Shown here one piece after another: positions 1-7,167 of a stretch of DNA of 14,375 nucleotides (the stretch's first letter is position 1; every line of letters begins with the position of its first letter). Both the position numbers and the translations under genes were made by a program. The DNA lies in the NCBI GenBank assembly GCA_030741455.1, contig JASLVI010000003.1, positions 1 through 14,375 on the forward strand, in the 5' to 3' direction. Origin of the DNA: Candidatus Poseidoniaceae archaeon (GTDB lineage Archaea; Thermoplasmatota; Poseidoniia; Poseidoniales; Poseidoniaceae). Below the pieces are notes generated by a model. That model saw only the letters and a program-made list of their open reading frames with translations. It did not search any database and had not been told where the DNA came from.

Positions 1-2
1 GG

Positions 3-2492
3 ATATTCGGTGACCGATATCAACAGAATTGGAAGCAATCAAAAGATTCGGATGGCGATGGCATAGGTGATAACTACGGTGTGGATTGCTGTGATGCAAT
101 CTTTGGTCTATCGGGAACTGTTGAGACGAGCCCAGGTGATAAATTCCCATTCAACCCACGCCAGTACAAGGATTTCGATAATGACGGATTCGGGGATAAC
201 GAATCTGATCTCCTCACCGGTGATTTCTGTCCTTGGGATTTTGGAACCTCCTATCGAGATCGTAATGGTTGTCTCGATACCGATGGCGATGGAGCCAGCG
301 ACCCCTCCAGCATTGGTGGTATCAACTGGGGTGTTGATCAAGGTGCAGATATGTGGCCAGACGATCCAACACAATGGGCAGATAGTGACGGTGATGGATA
401 CGGAGACAATGGTACGATTGGAGCGACCAATCCTGATTTCTTCCCGAACAACATCGCAGCAGCTGAAGACAACGACAGTGACGGCTATCCTGATCGTTGG
501 ACCTCTTCATACGATGGCTCCAATGCTTTGGGATTGATTCTGGACGGTTGTCCTGGCGTGTTTGGAACTTCAACCAATCCAGTACCAGGTTGTCCTGACA
601 GTGATGAGGATGGATGGGCGAACACCGATGATGCATTCCCGCTTGATTCAACGCAATATCTCGATACAGATAACGATGGATTCGGAGATAATCCTGAAGG
701 AAACAACCCTGATGACTGTCCATATCAATTCGGTGTAGCCGATGGTACCGATGGTGATGGCTGCCCTCTTGTTAATACAGACGATGCAGATGGGGACGGC
801 GTCTACGATGATGTGGACCTCTGTCCAGATACGCCATTGTTCACACAAGTGGATGCTGATGGCTGCGCTAATTCCCAACTCGACGATGATGATGACGGAA
901 TTTCGAATGCTGATGATCTGTGTCCAATGACTGCTACATCAGCCGTTGTCGATGCTGATGGCTGCAGCGATGATCAGTTGACGCAAGATACCGATAACGA
1001 TGGTATCTATGATCGATTCGATATCTGTCCCGACTCATCAGGTTCAGATGTCAATGCGGAAGGATGCGATGAATTCCAACGCGATACGGATGGTGATCTT
1101 GTTGTCGATGCGAATGACGATTGTAATAACACCTTATCTGGAACACCTGTGGATGAATTTGGTTGTGAAGACGAATCGGCTTACGATGTTGATCTTGATG
1201 GCGACGGATACTTTGGAGAATACACCTATGACATCGATTCCGAGACTGGTCTGAGAATTAACCAAGCTGGGGATCGCTGGCCTTTGGACAATACCCAGTG
1301 GTTCGATACGGATGGTGATGGCTATGGTGACAACTATCCCGATCAATTATACAATTCTACATTAAATCAGAGAACGGTTGGAATATTCGTTCAAGATGCC
1401 AACATTTCCGATTTTTGCCCATTAGAATTTGGAACCTCCTCACTCGATACCTTTGAGATTGGATGTGAGGACGATGGTGATGGTTGGGCAGATAACTTTG
1501 GCCGCGATAAATTCCCTGGCAATCCTACGCAATGGTTTGATTCTGATGCTGATGGCTACGGTGACAATTGGGGTGACAAGGAATGGAACGAAAGTCGAGA
1601 TTCATCATGGCCAGGTGAATTCGTTGAAGGTGCGACGCAATCCGATAAGTGTCCTGACACAAGATCAGGTGCAGAAGTCAATGAATTCGGTTGTTCTTCA
1701 AAACAATGGGATACTGATGGAGATGGCGTCGTTGACTTTGATGACAATTGTAAGGAGACGCCAAAAGGTCCCGATGGATACGATGACGGCTGCCCATTGC
1801 CGAAGTCTGAAACCGATGATGAAGCCACAATGATTCTTGGCATGACATTACCGGTGTTTGGTGGTGTACTTGCTGGAGGAATTGTTGCTCTCCTCGTCCT
1901 TATACTGATTCTTGGGCGTATCCGTAACCGAGGTTATGATTACGACGATGATGACGATGATGAAGACTTCTTCGATGATGACGACGATGATGACGATTTC
2001 TTCTCATCGTTCCAAAGCAAACCAATGCCTGCTCGTTCAACGCCTGCTGCTCGAGATTCACCGTCTTCGAGTGGGCCAAGTCGAGGACCTGCTGGCGGTC
2101 CTCCACCATCACGTGGCCCATCTGGTCCAAAACGAGGTCCTCCAGGTTCCTCGGGCGGTCCATCGCGAGGACCACCTGGACGTGGACCTCCTGGTGGAGC
2201 AAAACCTGCATCAACGCCTGCTCCAAAGAAAGCTCCTGTCAGCAGAAAGATCGAGGCTGAGCCTGAAGAAAATACAGGCCCTCAAAAGAAGGTTCGTCGA
2301 GCGAGAATAGAGGTTGATATGTCGCTCTTTGAAGACTGGCAAGCAGATGATCGAGATGCTGCTGTTGATTGGGTTCTTAGCGAACTTGCTGAAGGTGAGC
2401 AGGAACGTTCCATGTTGATGCAACTGCAGGGAACGGGTTGGTCAGCACAACAATCCCGGGCGATTTTTGACTTAGCACGCAATCAACAATAG
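3..2492 (+). CDS. Ca2+-binding-repeat (thrombospondin type 3-like) surface protein with one membrane helix, C-terminal part
   Basis: The frame is open to the left edge (codons begin at base 3), so the start lies outside the window; the GTG at 81 is internal. About 829 residues are visible. Residues 1 to about 600 are Asp-rich repeats. Motifs such as TQWFDTDGDGYGDN recur at bases 159, 369, 651, 1293 and 1527, and bases 778-1170 hold classical DxDxDG..D.CPD..GC thrombospondin type 3 repeats, a known Ca2+-binding, rod-like fold. One hydrophobic helix follows (residues about 610-637, bases 1830-1913), closed by Arg residues (GRIRNRG), which predicts the repeats outside and the tail inside. The tail has two poly-Asp runs, a Gly/Pro/Arg-rich linker (about 2060-2210) and a charged, probably helical end of about 65 residues. 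An adhesin, envelope or stalk role is inference. A second + strand gene follows after a short gap. Confidence 0.9.
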   Translation: MFGDRYQQNWKQSKDSDGDGIGDNYGVDCCDAIFGLSGTVETSPGDKFPFNPRQYKDFDNDGFGDNESDLLTGDFCPWDFGTSYRDRNGCLDTDGDGASDPSSIGGINWGVDQGADMWPDDPTQWADSDGDGYGDNGTIGATNPDFFPNNIAAAEDNDSDGYPDRWTSSYDGSNALGLILDGCPGVFGTSTNPVPGCPDSDEDGWANTDDAFPLDSTQYLDTDNDGFGDNPEGNNPDDCPYQFGVADGTDGDGCPLVNTDDADGDGVYDDVDLCPDTPLFTQVDADGCANSQLDDDDDGISNADDLCPMTATSAVVDADGCSDDQLTQDTDNDGIYDRFDICPDSSGSDVNAEGCDEFQRDTDGDLVVDANDDCNNTLSGTPVDEFGCEDESAYDVDLDGDGYFGEYTYDIDSETGLRINQAGDRWPLDNTQWFDTDGDGYGDNYPDQLYNSTLNQRTVGIFVQDANISDFCPLEFGTSSLDTFEIGCEDDGDGWADNFGRDKFPGNPTQWFDSDADGYGDNWGDKEWNESRDSSWPGEFVEGATQSDKCPDTRSGAEVNEFGCSSKQWDTDGDGVVDFDDNCKETPKGPDGYDDGCPLPKSETDDEATMILGMTLPVFGGVLAGGIVALLVLILILGRIRNRGYDYDDDDDDEDFFDDDDDDDDFFSSFQSKPMPARSTPAARDSPSSSGPSRGPAGGPPPSRGPSGPKRGPPGSSGGPSRGPPGRGPPGGAKPASTPAPKKAPVSRKIEAEPEENTGPQKKVRRARIEVDMSLFEDWQADDRDAAVDWVLSELAEGEQERSMLMQLQGTGWSAQQSRAIFDLARNQQ
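159..1568 (+). repeat. Degenerate protein repeat family encoding QW-D-DGDGYGDN-type Ca2+ loops
   Basis: Five 14-codon units align well: RQYKDFDNDGFGDN (159-200), TQWADSDGDGYGDN (369-410), TQYLDTDNDGFGDN (651-692), TQWFDTDGDGYGDN (1293-1334) and TQWFDSDADGYGDN (1527-1568). A sixth, partial unit (DSDGDGIGDN) lies near bases 48-77. Most units are preceded by a 'FP-(L/D/N)' segment and followed by a 'CP..FGTS...GC' segment, giving a composite module of roughly 200-250 bases. The spacing is irregular, because a block of shorter thrombospondin type 3 repeats (778-1170) is inserted in the middle. The DNA is diverged while the protein is conserved, so the repeat is under selection for protein structure and is not a recent tandem duplication. 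Confidence 0.8.
1938..2000 (+). repeat. GAT/GAC trinucleotide tract encoding two poly-Asp runs
   Basis: Mixed GAT and GAC codons encode two Asp runs of about six and eight residues, separated by EDFF and closed by FF. They lie about seven residues inside the predicted cytoplasmic face of the membrane helix. Both Asp codons are mixed, so this is not a pure microsatellite, although a tract like this can still change length by slippage. An acidic patch right under the membrane could bind divalent cations or a basic partner; that role is inference. Confidence 0.75.
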
Positions 2493-2538
2493 GAAAACCA
2501 ACAGCAACCTCAAAAATAACACTCAAGTGGCGGATAAC

Positions 2539-2544
2539 GGAGGG
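2539..2544 (+). promoter_or_regulatory. Shine-Dalgarno site that decides the start of the EF-hand/zinc-ribbon gene
   Basis: GGAGGG lies 4-7 bases upstream of two adjacent ATG codons (2548 and 2551). The upstream GTG at 2527 has no comparable site, and starting there would place this ribosome-binding sequence inside the coding region. I therefore prefer ATG 2551 (spacer of seven bases after GGAGG), with 2548 nearly as likely. Confidence 0.6.
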
Positions 2545-2550
2545 AGTATG

Positions 2551-4092
2551 ATGTCAGAAGGAGTACCAGAAGGAGCCTCACTTCCTGAAGGTATTGAGGT
2601 CGATGATGCCGCCGCCTACTTCGGTGTCATTGAGTCATCCGATGTACTCCAACAAATGATGTCAATGGATTCCAAGCAAGCGCTGTCAAAGGCGCTTGAA
2701 CATCTTGCAGATATCATTCTACGTCCTGGAGAATTTGATTTTGAAGCTGCAAGTGAGCGATTGCAGTGTGAAGGCGGTGAAATTTACTTCCTAATCTTCG
2801 GTCATTTGAATCTCATGGCATTACCCGACCCATTGTTGCAATTTGCTGGTCAGCCTGATTCCACAGGTGCGAACAATTCAGCACATCCGCTTGCAACAGC
2901 AGAAGTGGTTCAAGCGCTCACGCCATTGTTTGATCCGATGCAATTCCTGAAGATACTCGCTATTGCATATGCCACAGGAGGAACCTCAGAAGTCGACCGT
3001 TATCTCAAATCGATTGAAGAGCTTATGCAAAACCCTTCCGAGAATGTCGAAAAGATGCAAACGATGGCTGAAGAATTGAACAGTTCCCTCGATGTCGCAG
3101 GACATGCCCTTCCGATGGCGATGTTTGCAAGCGAACAAGCACAACCTGCTGAAATTGAGATGGGTGCGATAATCGAGCGAAAAGAGCCTGAACCAGCTCC
3201 AGAACCTGTTACAGTTCCAACACCGGGACCAGAAGTTGTTGAAGAGCAGTCTGAACCTGAAGTGGAATCGGTCCCTCTTCCTACTGAGTCGGTTCCATTA
3301 CCAACGGATTCTGTCCCACTTCCATCTGCTGGTTCCGTTCCTTTACCCGCTACAGAAATGCCAACAGAAGAAGCGGAATTCAAGAATGAAGTCGAGGTTG
3401 ATTCAGCTGCTCAAGATGCCTTTGCTGGTGCTTTTGGATCACAACTTGTTGCAGAAGCGCCACCTGAACCTATGCCTGAGCCTGTACCTGAACCAATACA
3501 GGAAGTAGTCGAAGTAACTCCAGAACCAGTCCAAGAAGTGAGCGAACCAACTGTTGAGTCAGAGCCAGTCATTGAGCAACCCGTCGAAGAAGAATGGGTA
3601 AGCGATGCAGAACGATTCATTGCCGCAGATGTTGATGAATCAGGCAGTCTTTCGGTCGAAGAGTTAGCGGTTGCTGCCAATGTTACAATGGAAGAAGCTG
3701 AAGAGATGCATAGTGCTGCTGATACGGATGGCGATGGTGAGGTTTCCCTCTCCGAATTCGTATCATCCGATGCAGCACAAAAAATGTCATCTTTGCCGCG
3801 TCCAGTCGCTCCAGTTCGTAAACCAATTCAACAACAACCACGCCAACCTGCGCAACAGCAACAGCAACAACCACAATCACCTGGAGTTGCAGCACCTCAA
3901 ATGGGTTGGCAACAACCTCAACCACAACAACCAATGGTACCTCAACAACCAATGGCACCTCAACAACCTTCGATGAATATTCAACCGACCATACGATCAG
4001 GTATCCATTGCCGAGGCTGTGGTATTGGATTGGATCCACATTGGCGATACTGTCCTGTTTGTGGTAACATGAACATGAGTGCACATCGTTAA
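2551..4092 (+). CDS. EF-hand and zinc-ribbon protein with Pro/Glu- and Gln-rich linkers, function unknown
   Basis: About 513 residues from ATG 2551; GTG 2527 would give 521. There is no signal peptide or membrane helix, so it is probably cytosolic. The N-terminal 200 residues look mostly helical and I do not recognise them. An acidic Pro/Glu linker follows, with four SVPLP units (bases 3268-3348) and several PEP units. Two canonical EF-hand loops come next, DVDESGSLSVEE (3628-3663) and DTDGDGEVSLSE (3721-3756), with acidic or Ser ligands at positions 1, 3, 5, 9 and Glu at 12. A Gln/Pro-rich linker leads to a C-terminal zinc ribbon with CRGC (4009-4020) and CPVC (4051-4062). It lies 58 bases downstream of the Ca2+-repeat surface protein on the same strand, possibly in one transcript. 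A Ca2+-responsive adaptor is a reasonable guess, but the domains alone do not prove it. Confidence 0.88.
   Translation: MSEGVPEGASLPEGIEVDDAAAYFGVIESSDVLQQMMSMDSKQALSKALEHLADIILRPGEFDFEAASERLQCEGGEIYFLIFGHLNLMALPDPLLQFAGQPDSTGANNSAHPLATAEVVQALTPLFDPMQFLKILAIAYATGGTSEVDRYLKSIEELMQNPSENVEKMQTMAEELNSSLDVAGHALPMAMFASEQAQPAEIEMGAIIERKEPEPAPEPVTVPTPGPEVVEEQSEPEVESVPLPTESVPLPTDSVPLPSAGSVPLPATEMPTEEAEFKNEVEVDSAAQDAFAGAFGSQLVAEAPPEPMPEPVPEPIQEVVEVTPEPVQEVSEPTVESEPVIEQPVEEEWVSDAERFIAADVDESGSLSVEELAVAANVTMEEAEEMHSAADTDGDGEVSLSEFVSSDAAQKMSSLPRPVAPVRKPIQQQPRQPAQQQQQQPQSPGVAAPQMGWQQPQPQQPMVPQQPMAPQQPSMNIQPTIRSGIHCRGCGIGLDPHWRYCPVCGNMNMSAHR
3268..3348 (+). repeat. Four SVPLP repeats in the EF-hand protein linker
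   Basis: The pentapeptide SVPLP occurs four times at intervals of 7, 7 and 8 residues within a Pro/Glu-rich linker. Codons differ between copies, so the repeat is kept at protein level. Regular proline spacing of this kind usually gives an extended, flexible rod or a docking site for proline-binding partners. Confidence 0.7.
3628..3756 (+). other. EF-hand pair (two Ca2+-binding loops)
   Basis: Loops at 3628-3663 and 3721-3756 each match the 12-residue EF-hand pattern: D at 1 and 3, S or D at 5, G at 6, a hydrophobic residue at 8, S at 9 and E at 12. The 31-residue spacing between loop starts, with Glu/Ala-rich helices around them, fits a paired EF-hand lobe. Both loops keep every ligand, so Ca2+ binding is likely. 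Confidence 0.85.
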
Positions 4093-5237
4093 CCATCGTT
4101 TGGCATAAACTCACCAGACTCGGTGAGACATGTATCATCCAGCCAGACAGATGGTTCGGCTAATACGCCAGAAATGTGAATGCCCGCATTCGAACTTCCT
4201 CCTAGTCCAGAATTATCTCCAATTGAGAAATAACAACTGCCCATCCGTTTTTCATCTTCGAGAACGTTTCCAACAAGTCGAGCATTTGGATTCATGCCAA
4301 ATCCAAACTCAGCAACCGTCCAAACGCTTTCACGATCTTTTGTTTTCAGCTTCTTTGCCACTTCTCCATATGCTTGACGAATCGTTGCAGCTAAACTTCC
4401 GCCTTTGACATCAATCACCGTTCCATCTTCAACAATCAATTCTACAGGTTCATCGATCAGTGTTGAATCCCATGAACCATCGATAACAATTGTACCGTTC
4501 ATCGTTCCTTCCTTTGGAAGGATGAACACCTTGCCTGCAGGAAGGTTCGTCAACATTCGTGGCCGATTGCAAATCCCATTATCATCCAGCTTCCAATCTC
4601 GCCAATTGACTTCAAAGGTGACATCCGTGCCAGATTCCGATTTGACGTTGATAATTCGTCGTCGCCGAAGGAAATTTGCAATGTTGGAGATTCTCCGCTT
4701 GACCTCTTGGAAGTCAGATGTCATACCTCCTTCCGTGTACAATTCAAAGGTCATTCCAGGCATTGTTGCAACACGAGCTCCATCCTTCAGAGCTTGTCGT
4801 ACAGCCTTTGTGTGTGTAAGTGAATACTTTGTTGCAGCGATAACAACTTGTTGCTGACGCATCAATGCAGCAACTGGAGATGGTGGCTCCTCGCCATGAT
4901 GACGAGATCTAGGCATGACGATAAGAAGCACACGTTCTGATCGCTTCTGCGTAGCGATATGAAGTGACTGGCCGATTTCAGCGGTTGTTGGATCACATAC
5001 GATGAGGACATTCTCTCCGCGTCGAATGTCCATGCAGGTTTGAACGACCATATCAGAAATAGCATGAAGCCGTTCTTCATCAGTGGTAGGTTCAGGAAGC
5101 ACTTCCGTCGACTTTGAACTTTCATGTGATTCAGAATTGAGAAGGGCGTTAATGTCCTCGTCTTCATCGTTCACTGTTTGCCCCTTATCCTTGTCTTTTC
5201 GACGGAAGGGAAGGACCATGCATCTCCATATACTCAT
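4089..5237 (-). CDS. M29 aminopeptidase-like protein, probably metal-site degenerate
   Basis: 382 residues from ATG 5237 (ATG 5219 is possible). The first 55 residues are charged and probably disordered. The rest follows the M29 (leucyl/AmpS-type) aminopeptidase plan: RRGENVLIVCD (72-82), GEEPPSP (115-121), SLTHTKAVRQA (139-149), GARVATMPG (153-161), NLPAGKVF (231-238), AEFGFGMNPNA (309-319), LEDEK (326-330) and GIHISG (352-357). Compared with the family pattern as I recall it, three expected metal ligands are replaced: Glu by Lys236 in LPAG(E/K)VF, His by Tyr336 in G-x-x-(H/Y), and Asp by Ser356 in H-x-(D/S). Glu310, Glu329 and His354 remain. Peptidase activity is therefore doubtful, and the protein may have become regulatory or changed substrate. 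Its stop codon overlaps that of the convergent EF-hand gene. Confidence 0.78.
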   Translation of the reverse strand: MSIWRCMVLPFRRKDKDKGQTVNDEDEDINALLNSESHESSKSTEVLPEPTTDEERLHAISDMVVQTCMDIRRGENVLIVCDPTTAEIGQSLHIATQKRSERVLLIVMPRSRHHGEEPPSPVAALMRQQQVVIAATKYSLTHTKAVRQALKDGARVATMPGMTFELYTEGGMTSDFQEVKRRISNIANFLRRRRIINVKSESGTDVTFEVNWRDWKLDDNGICNRPRMLTNLPAGKVFILPKEGTMNGTIVIDGSWDSTLIDEPVELIVEDGTVIDVKGGSLAATIRQAYGEVAKKLKTKDRESVWTVAEFGFGMNPNARLVGNVLEDEKRMGSCYFSIGDNSGLGGSSNAGIHISGVLAEPSVWLDDTCLTESGEFMPNDG

Positions 5238-5238
5238 C

Positions 5239-5274
5239 CATATTGAATGTGTGGTTCAATTCGAGCATATTGAA
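5239..5274. promoter_or_regulatory. ATTGAA half-site cluster in a divergent promoter region
   Basis: The 78-base region between the divergent M29-like and M32 genes holds CATATTGAA twice (5239-5247 and 5266-5274, exactly 27 bases apart), with an inverted TTCAAT (5255-5260) between them. The half-sites are thus spaced 13 and 14 bases apart. This could be an operator serving both genes, or AT-rich promoter sequence. I cannot place a clear TATA box or transcription start. Confidence 0.35.
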
Positions 5275-5315
5275 CGATACGAGTCTTGATGAAGAACCGA
5301 TGCTGACGTTGGCAC

Positions 5316-6812
5316 ATGAGCGATAAAGCGACGTTTCTCAACCGCGTTCAAGACATTCACCGGATTGGTAGCATTCAAGGTCACCTTGGATGGGATCAAG
5401 AAACATTGATGCCTGAAAAAGGGGCCCAATCGCGCGGAGAAATCATGGCATGGCTTGCAGCATTGGCGCATGAAAAGGTCATTGATTCAGAGATGGGTGG
5501 CTTACTGGAGCGTCTTGAGTCTCGCGATGATCTTGATGAGAGTGAACAAGCCAATGTACGTGAATTTCGAAAGCGATACGATAAGGCAACAAAACTCTCA
5601 GCAGAATTCGTCTCAACGTTTGCTAAAGCAAGGAGTGAAGCCTTAGTTGCATGGCAAAAAGCAAGAAAGGATTCGGATTTTTCTGCATTTTTACCACACC
5701 TACGACAACTCGTAGATTTAACACGTCAGAAAATTGACGCATATGGTTACGAAAAGACGCCTTATGATGCACTTCTCGATGAGTATGAATCGGGAATGAC
5801 CGTCGAGGATTATGACCCATTGTTTGAAGGTCTACGTGAGCGTCTTGTTCCATTGCTTAAGCGAATCCTTGAGGCTAAAAAATCCAATCCTGACCCAACA
5901 TTGCCTGAGGGATTAACGTTCCCAGTCGATAAGCAAGAAGAATTCTGTACAAAGGTCAGTCAGCGTATGGGCTTTGATTTTGCAGCTGGACGAATGGATG
6001 CTTCCACGCACCCATTTTCAGCAGGCATTTGGCCAGGTGATACTCGATTTACCACACGTTATGACGAACTTGATCCTTTTTCTTGTCTCTACGCAGTCAT
6101 GCATGAAACAGGACATGCCTTGTATGAGCAAGGTCTTGATGAAGACCATCGATATACACCGCGAGGCGATGCAGTCTCTCTCGGTGTTCATGAATCACAA
6201 TCACGACTTTGGGAAAATCAGATTGGAAGAACACCTGAATTTTGGGATGTTGTTATGGATGAATTCAAGACATCATTCCCTGATGCTCCATCTTGGGACT
6301 CATCGACATTGAATCGAATTGCAAATTCGGTCGAACCAGGATTCATTCGAGTTGAAGCCGATGAGGTGACCTATAATCTTCACGTGATGCTGAGGTATGA
6401 AATTGAGAAGAAGATTTTCAACGAAGATTACCCTCTGGAAGAACTACCTGAATTGTGGAATTCAATGATTTCGGATTGGTTTGGATTGACGGTTCCATCC
6501 GATGACCTCGGTTGTTTACAAGACATTCATTGGTCGATGGCAGCATTCGGTTATTTCCCAACATATACGCTCGGAAATTTGTATGCTGCTCAACTTCTTG
6601 AAGCCATGAGTGGTGACCTTGGGCCTGTTCAAGACGCTATCTCCTCCGGAGATTGGTCATCGATGTTGGATTGGTTGCGAAAGCGTGTCCACAAGCGAGG
6701 AAGCGCACTTTTACCTGCTGATCTTATCGAGGAAGCCACAGGGTCTCCCCCATCGAGCGAACCTTTCCTTCGCTATGTTGAAGAAAAGTATGGAGCGATC
6801 TATTCACTCTGA
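5316..6812 (+). CDS. M32 family metallocarboxypeptidase (carboxypeptidase Taq type)
   Basis: 498 residues, the normal length for this family of cytosolic zinc carboxypeptidases that remove C-terminal residues with broad specificity. The zinc motif HETGH is at residues 263-267. The family signature HESQSR is at 292-297, preceded by GDAVSLGV, with the usual upstream HPFSAGIWPGDTRFTTRYDE segment. Near the C-terminus, LQDIHWSMAAFGYFPTYTLG is also characteristic. All catalytic elements are present, so I expect an active enzyme working in peptide turnover, perhaps on peptides scavenged from outside. ATG 5316 has no evident Shine-Dalgarno sequence and may be read from a leaderless transcript. The 3' end overlaps the convergent small membrane protein gene by nine bases. 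Confidence 0.95.
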   Translation: MSDKATFLNRVQDIHRIGSIQGHLGWDQETLMPEKGAQSRGEIMAWLAALAHEKVIDSEMGGLLERLESRDDLDESEQANVREFRKRYDKATKLSAEFVSTFAKARSEALVAWQKARKDSDFSAFLPHLRQLVDLTRQKIDAYGYEKTPYDALLDEYESGMTVEDYDPLFEGLRERLVPLLKRILEAKKSNPDPTLPEGLTFPVDKQEEFCTKVSQRMGFDFAAGRMDASTHPFSAGIWPGDTRFTTRYDELDPFSCLYAVMHETGHALYEQGLDEDHRYTPRGDAVSLGVHESQSRLWENQIGRTPEFWDVVMDEFKTSFPDAPSWDSSTLNRIANSVEPGFIRVEADEVTYNLHVMLRYEIEKKIFNEDYPLEELPELWNSMISDWFGLTVPSDDLGCLQDIHWSMAAFGYFPTYTLGNLYAAQLLEAMSGDLGPVQDAISSGDWSSMLDWLRKRVHKRGSALLPADLIEEATGSPPSSEPFLRYVEEKYGAIYSL

Positions 6813-7103
6813 TTCATCGCTCTTATCGGATGATCCGACAAGGCGGTTGATGCGGTCGGTCAATTCCATAATCGCATCGTTAAGATCATTGCTTCGATCG
6901 TCCTCATGGTCCGTTCCGAAGGTTGTTCCTAGTAACGTAATCATCGCTCCAGAAAGCATCATCACTGCTGGCCAATAGATGTCTTCAGCGACCATCCCAT
7001 CGGTTGCAATCATTCCGCCCCATATCGCACCAGCAATGAAAATGATCAAACCGATCATCATCTGTTGGTATCCTTTTCCTAATTGTTCTTCCATGCTACT
7101 CAT
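6804..7103 (-). CDS. Small two-helix membrane protein, function unknown
   Basis: About 99 residues from ATG 7103; ATG 7094 and an upstream GTG at 7127 are alternatives, and I prefer ATG 7103 because a palindrome lies between it and the GTG. Two hydrophobic helices (residues about 15-33 and 43-63) are joined by a short acidic loop and followed by a charged tail. Residues 73-90 of the tail (LNDAIMELTDRINRL region) look amphipathic and could form a short coiled coil, and the end is Ser/Asp-rich. I recognise no family. It is probably the last gene of the minus-strand block, 64 bases downstream of pyrC, and its end overlaps the convergent M32 gene. Confidence 0.72.
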   Translation of the reverse strand: MSSMEEQLGKGYQQMMIGLIIFIAGAIWGGMIATDGMVAEDIYWPAVMMLSGAMITLLGTTFGTDHEDDRSNDLNDAIMELTDRINRLVGSSDKSDESE

Positions 7104-7104
7104 G

Positions 7105-7119
7105 TTTCCCAGTGGGAAA
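7105..7119. repeat. Perfect 15-base palindrome TTTCCCAGTGGGAAA
   Basis: Seven-base arms flank a single central base, immediately upstream of ATG 7103 of the small membrane protein gene. As RNA it could form a five-base-pair stem that covers the ribosome-binding region; as DNA its symmetry fits a dimeric regulator site. Neither reading is proven, and a palindrome this short can occur by chance. Confidence 0.35.
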
Positions 7120-7167
7120 TTTTTCACCGACTACATAAGTGTGACCGCTCAAGATTGAACGAATCGA

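Noticed and set aside
159..1568. CRISPR array or DNA tandem repeat
   Set aside because: The units are conserved as protein, diverged as DNA and irregularly spaced, and they lie in one long open frame.
1900..2226. Minus-strand ORF rich in His/Arg
   Set aside because: It is the antisense shadow of the poly-Asp tract and the Gly/Pro/Arg linker; His-rich composition follows directly from GAT/GAC codons read in reverse.
81..2492. Reading the surface protein as starting at the GTG at base 81
   Set aside because: The same frame is open to the left edge and the upstream residues (DSDGDGIGDNYG) belong to another repeat unit, so the gene begins outside the window.
3683..4138. Minus-strand ORF of 151 codons with a Val-rich stretch
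   Set aside because: It lies opposite the Gln/Pro-rich linker; the Val run is the reverse of CAA/CCA codons, and the + strand frame has clear EF-hand and zinc-ribbon domains.
7104..7127. GTG 7127 as the small membrane protein start
   Set aside because: ATG 7103 is available and the extra codons coincide with a perfect palindrome, which suggests untranslated sequence; not excluded.
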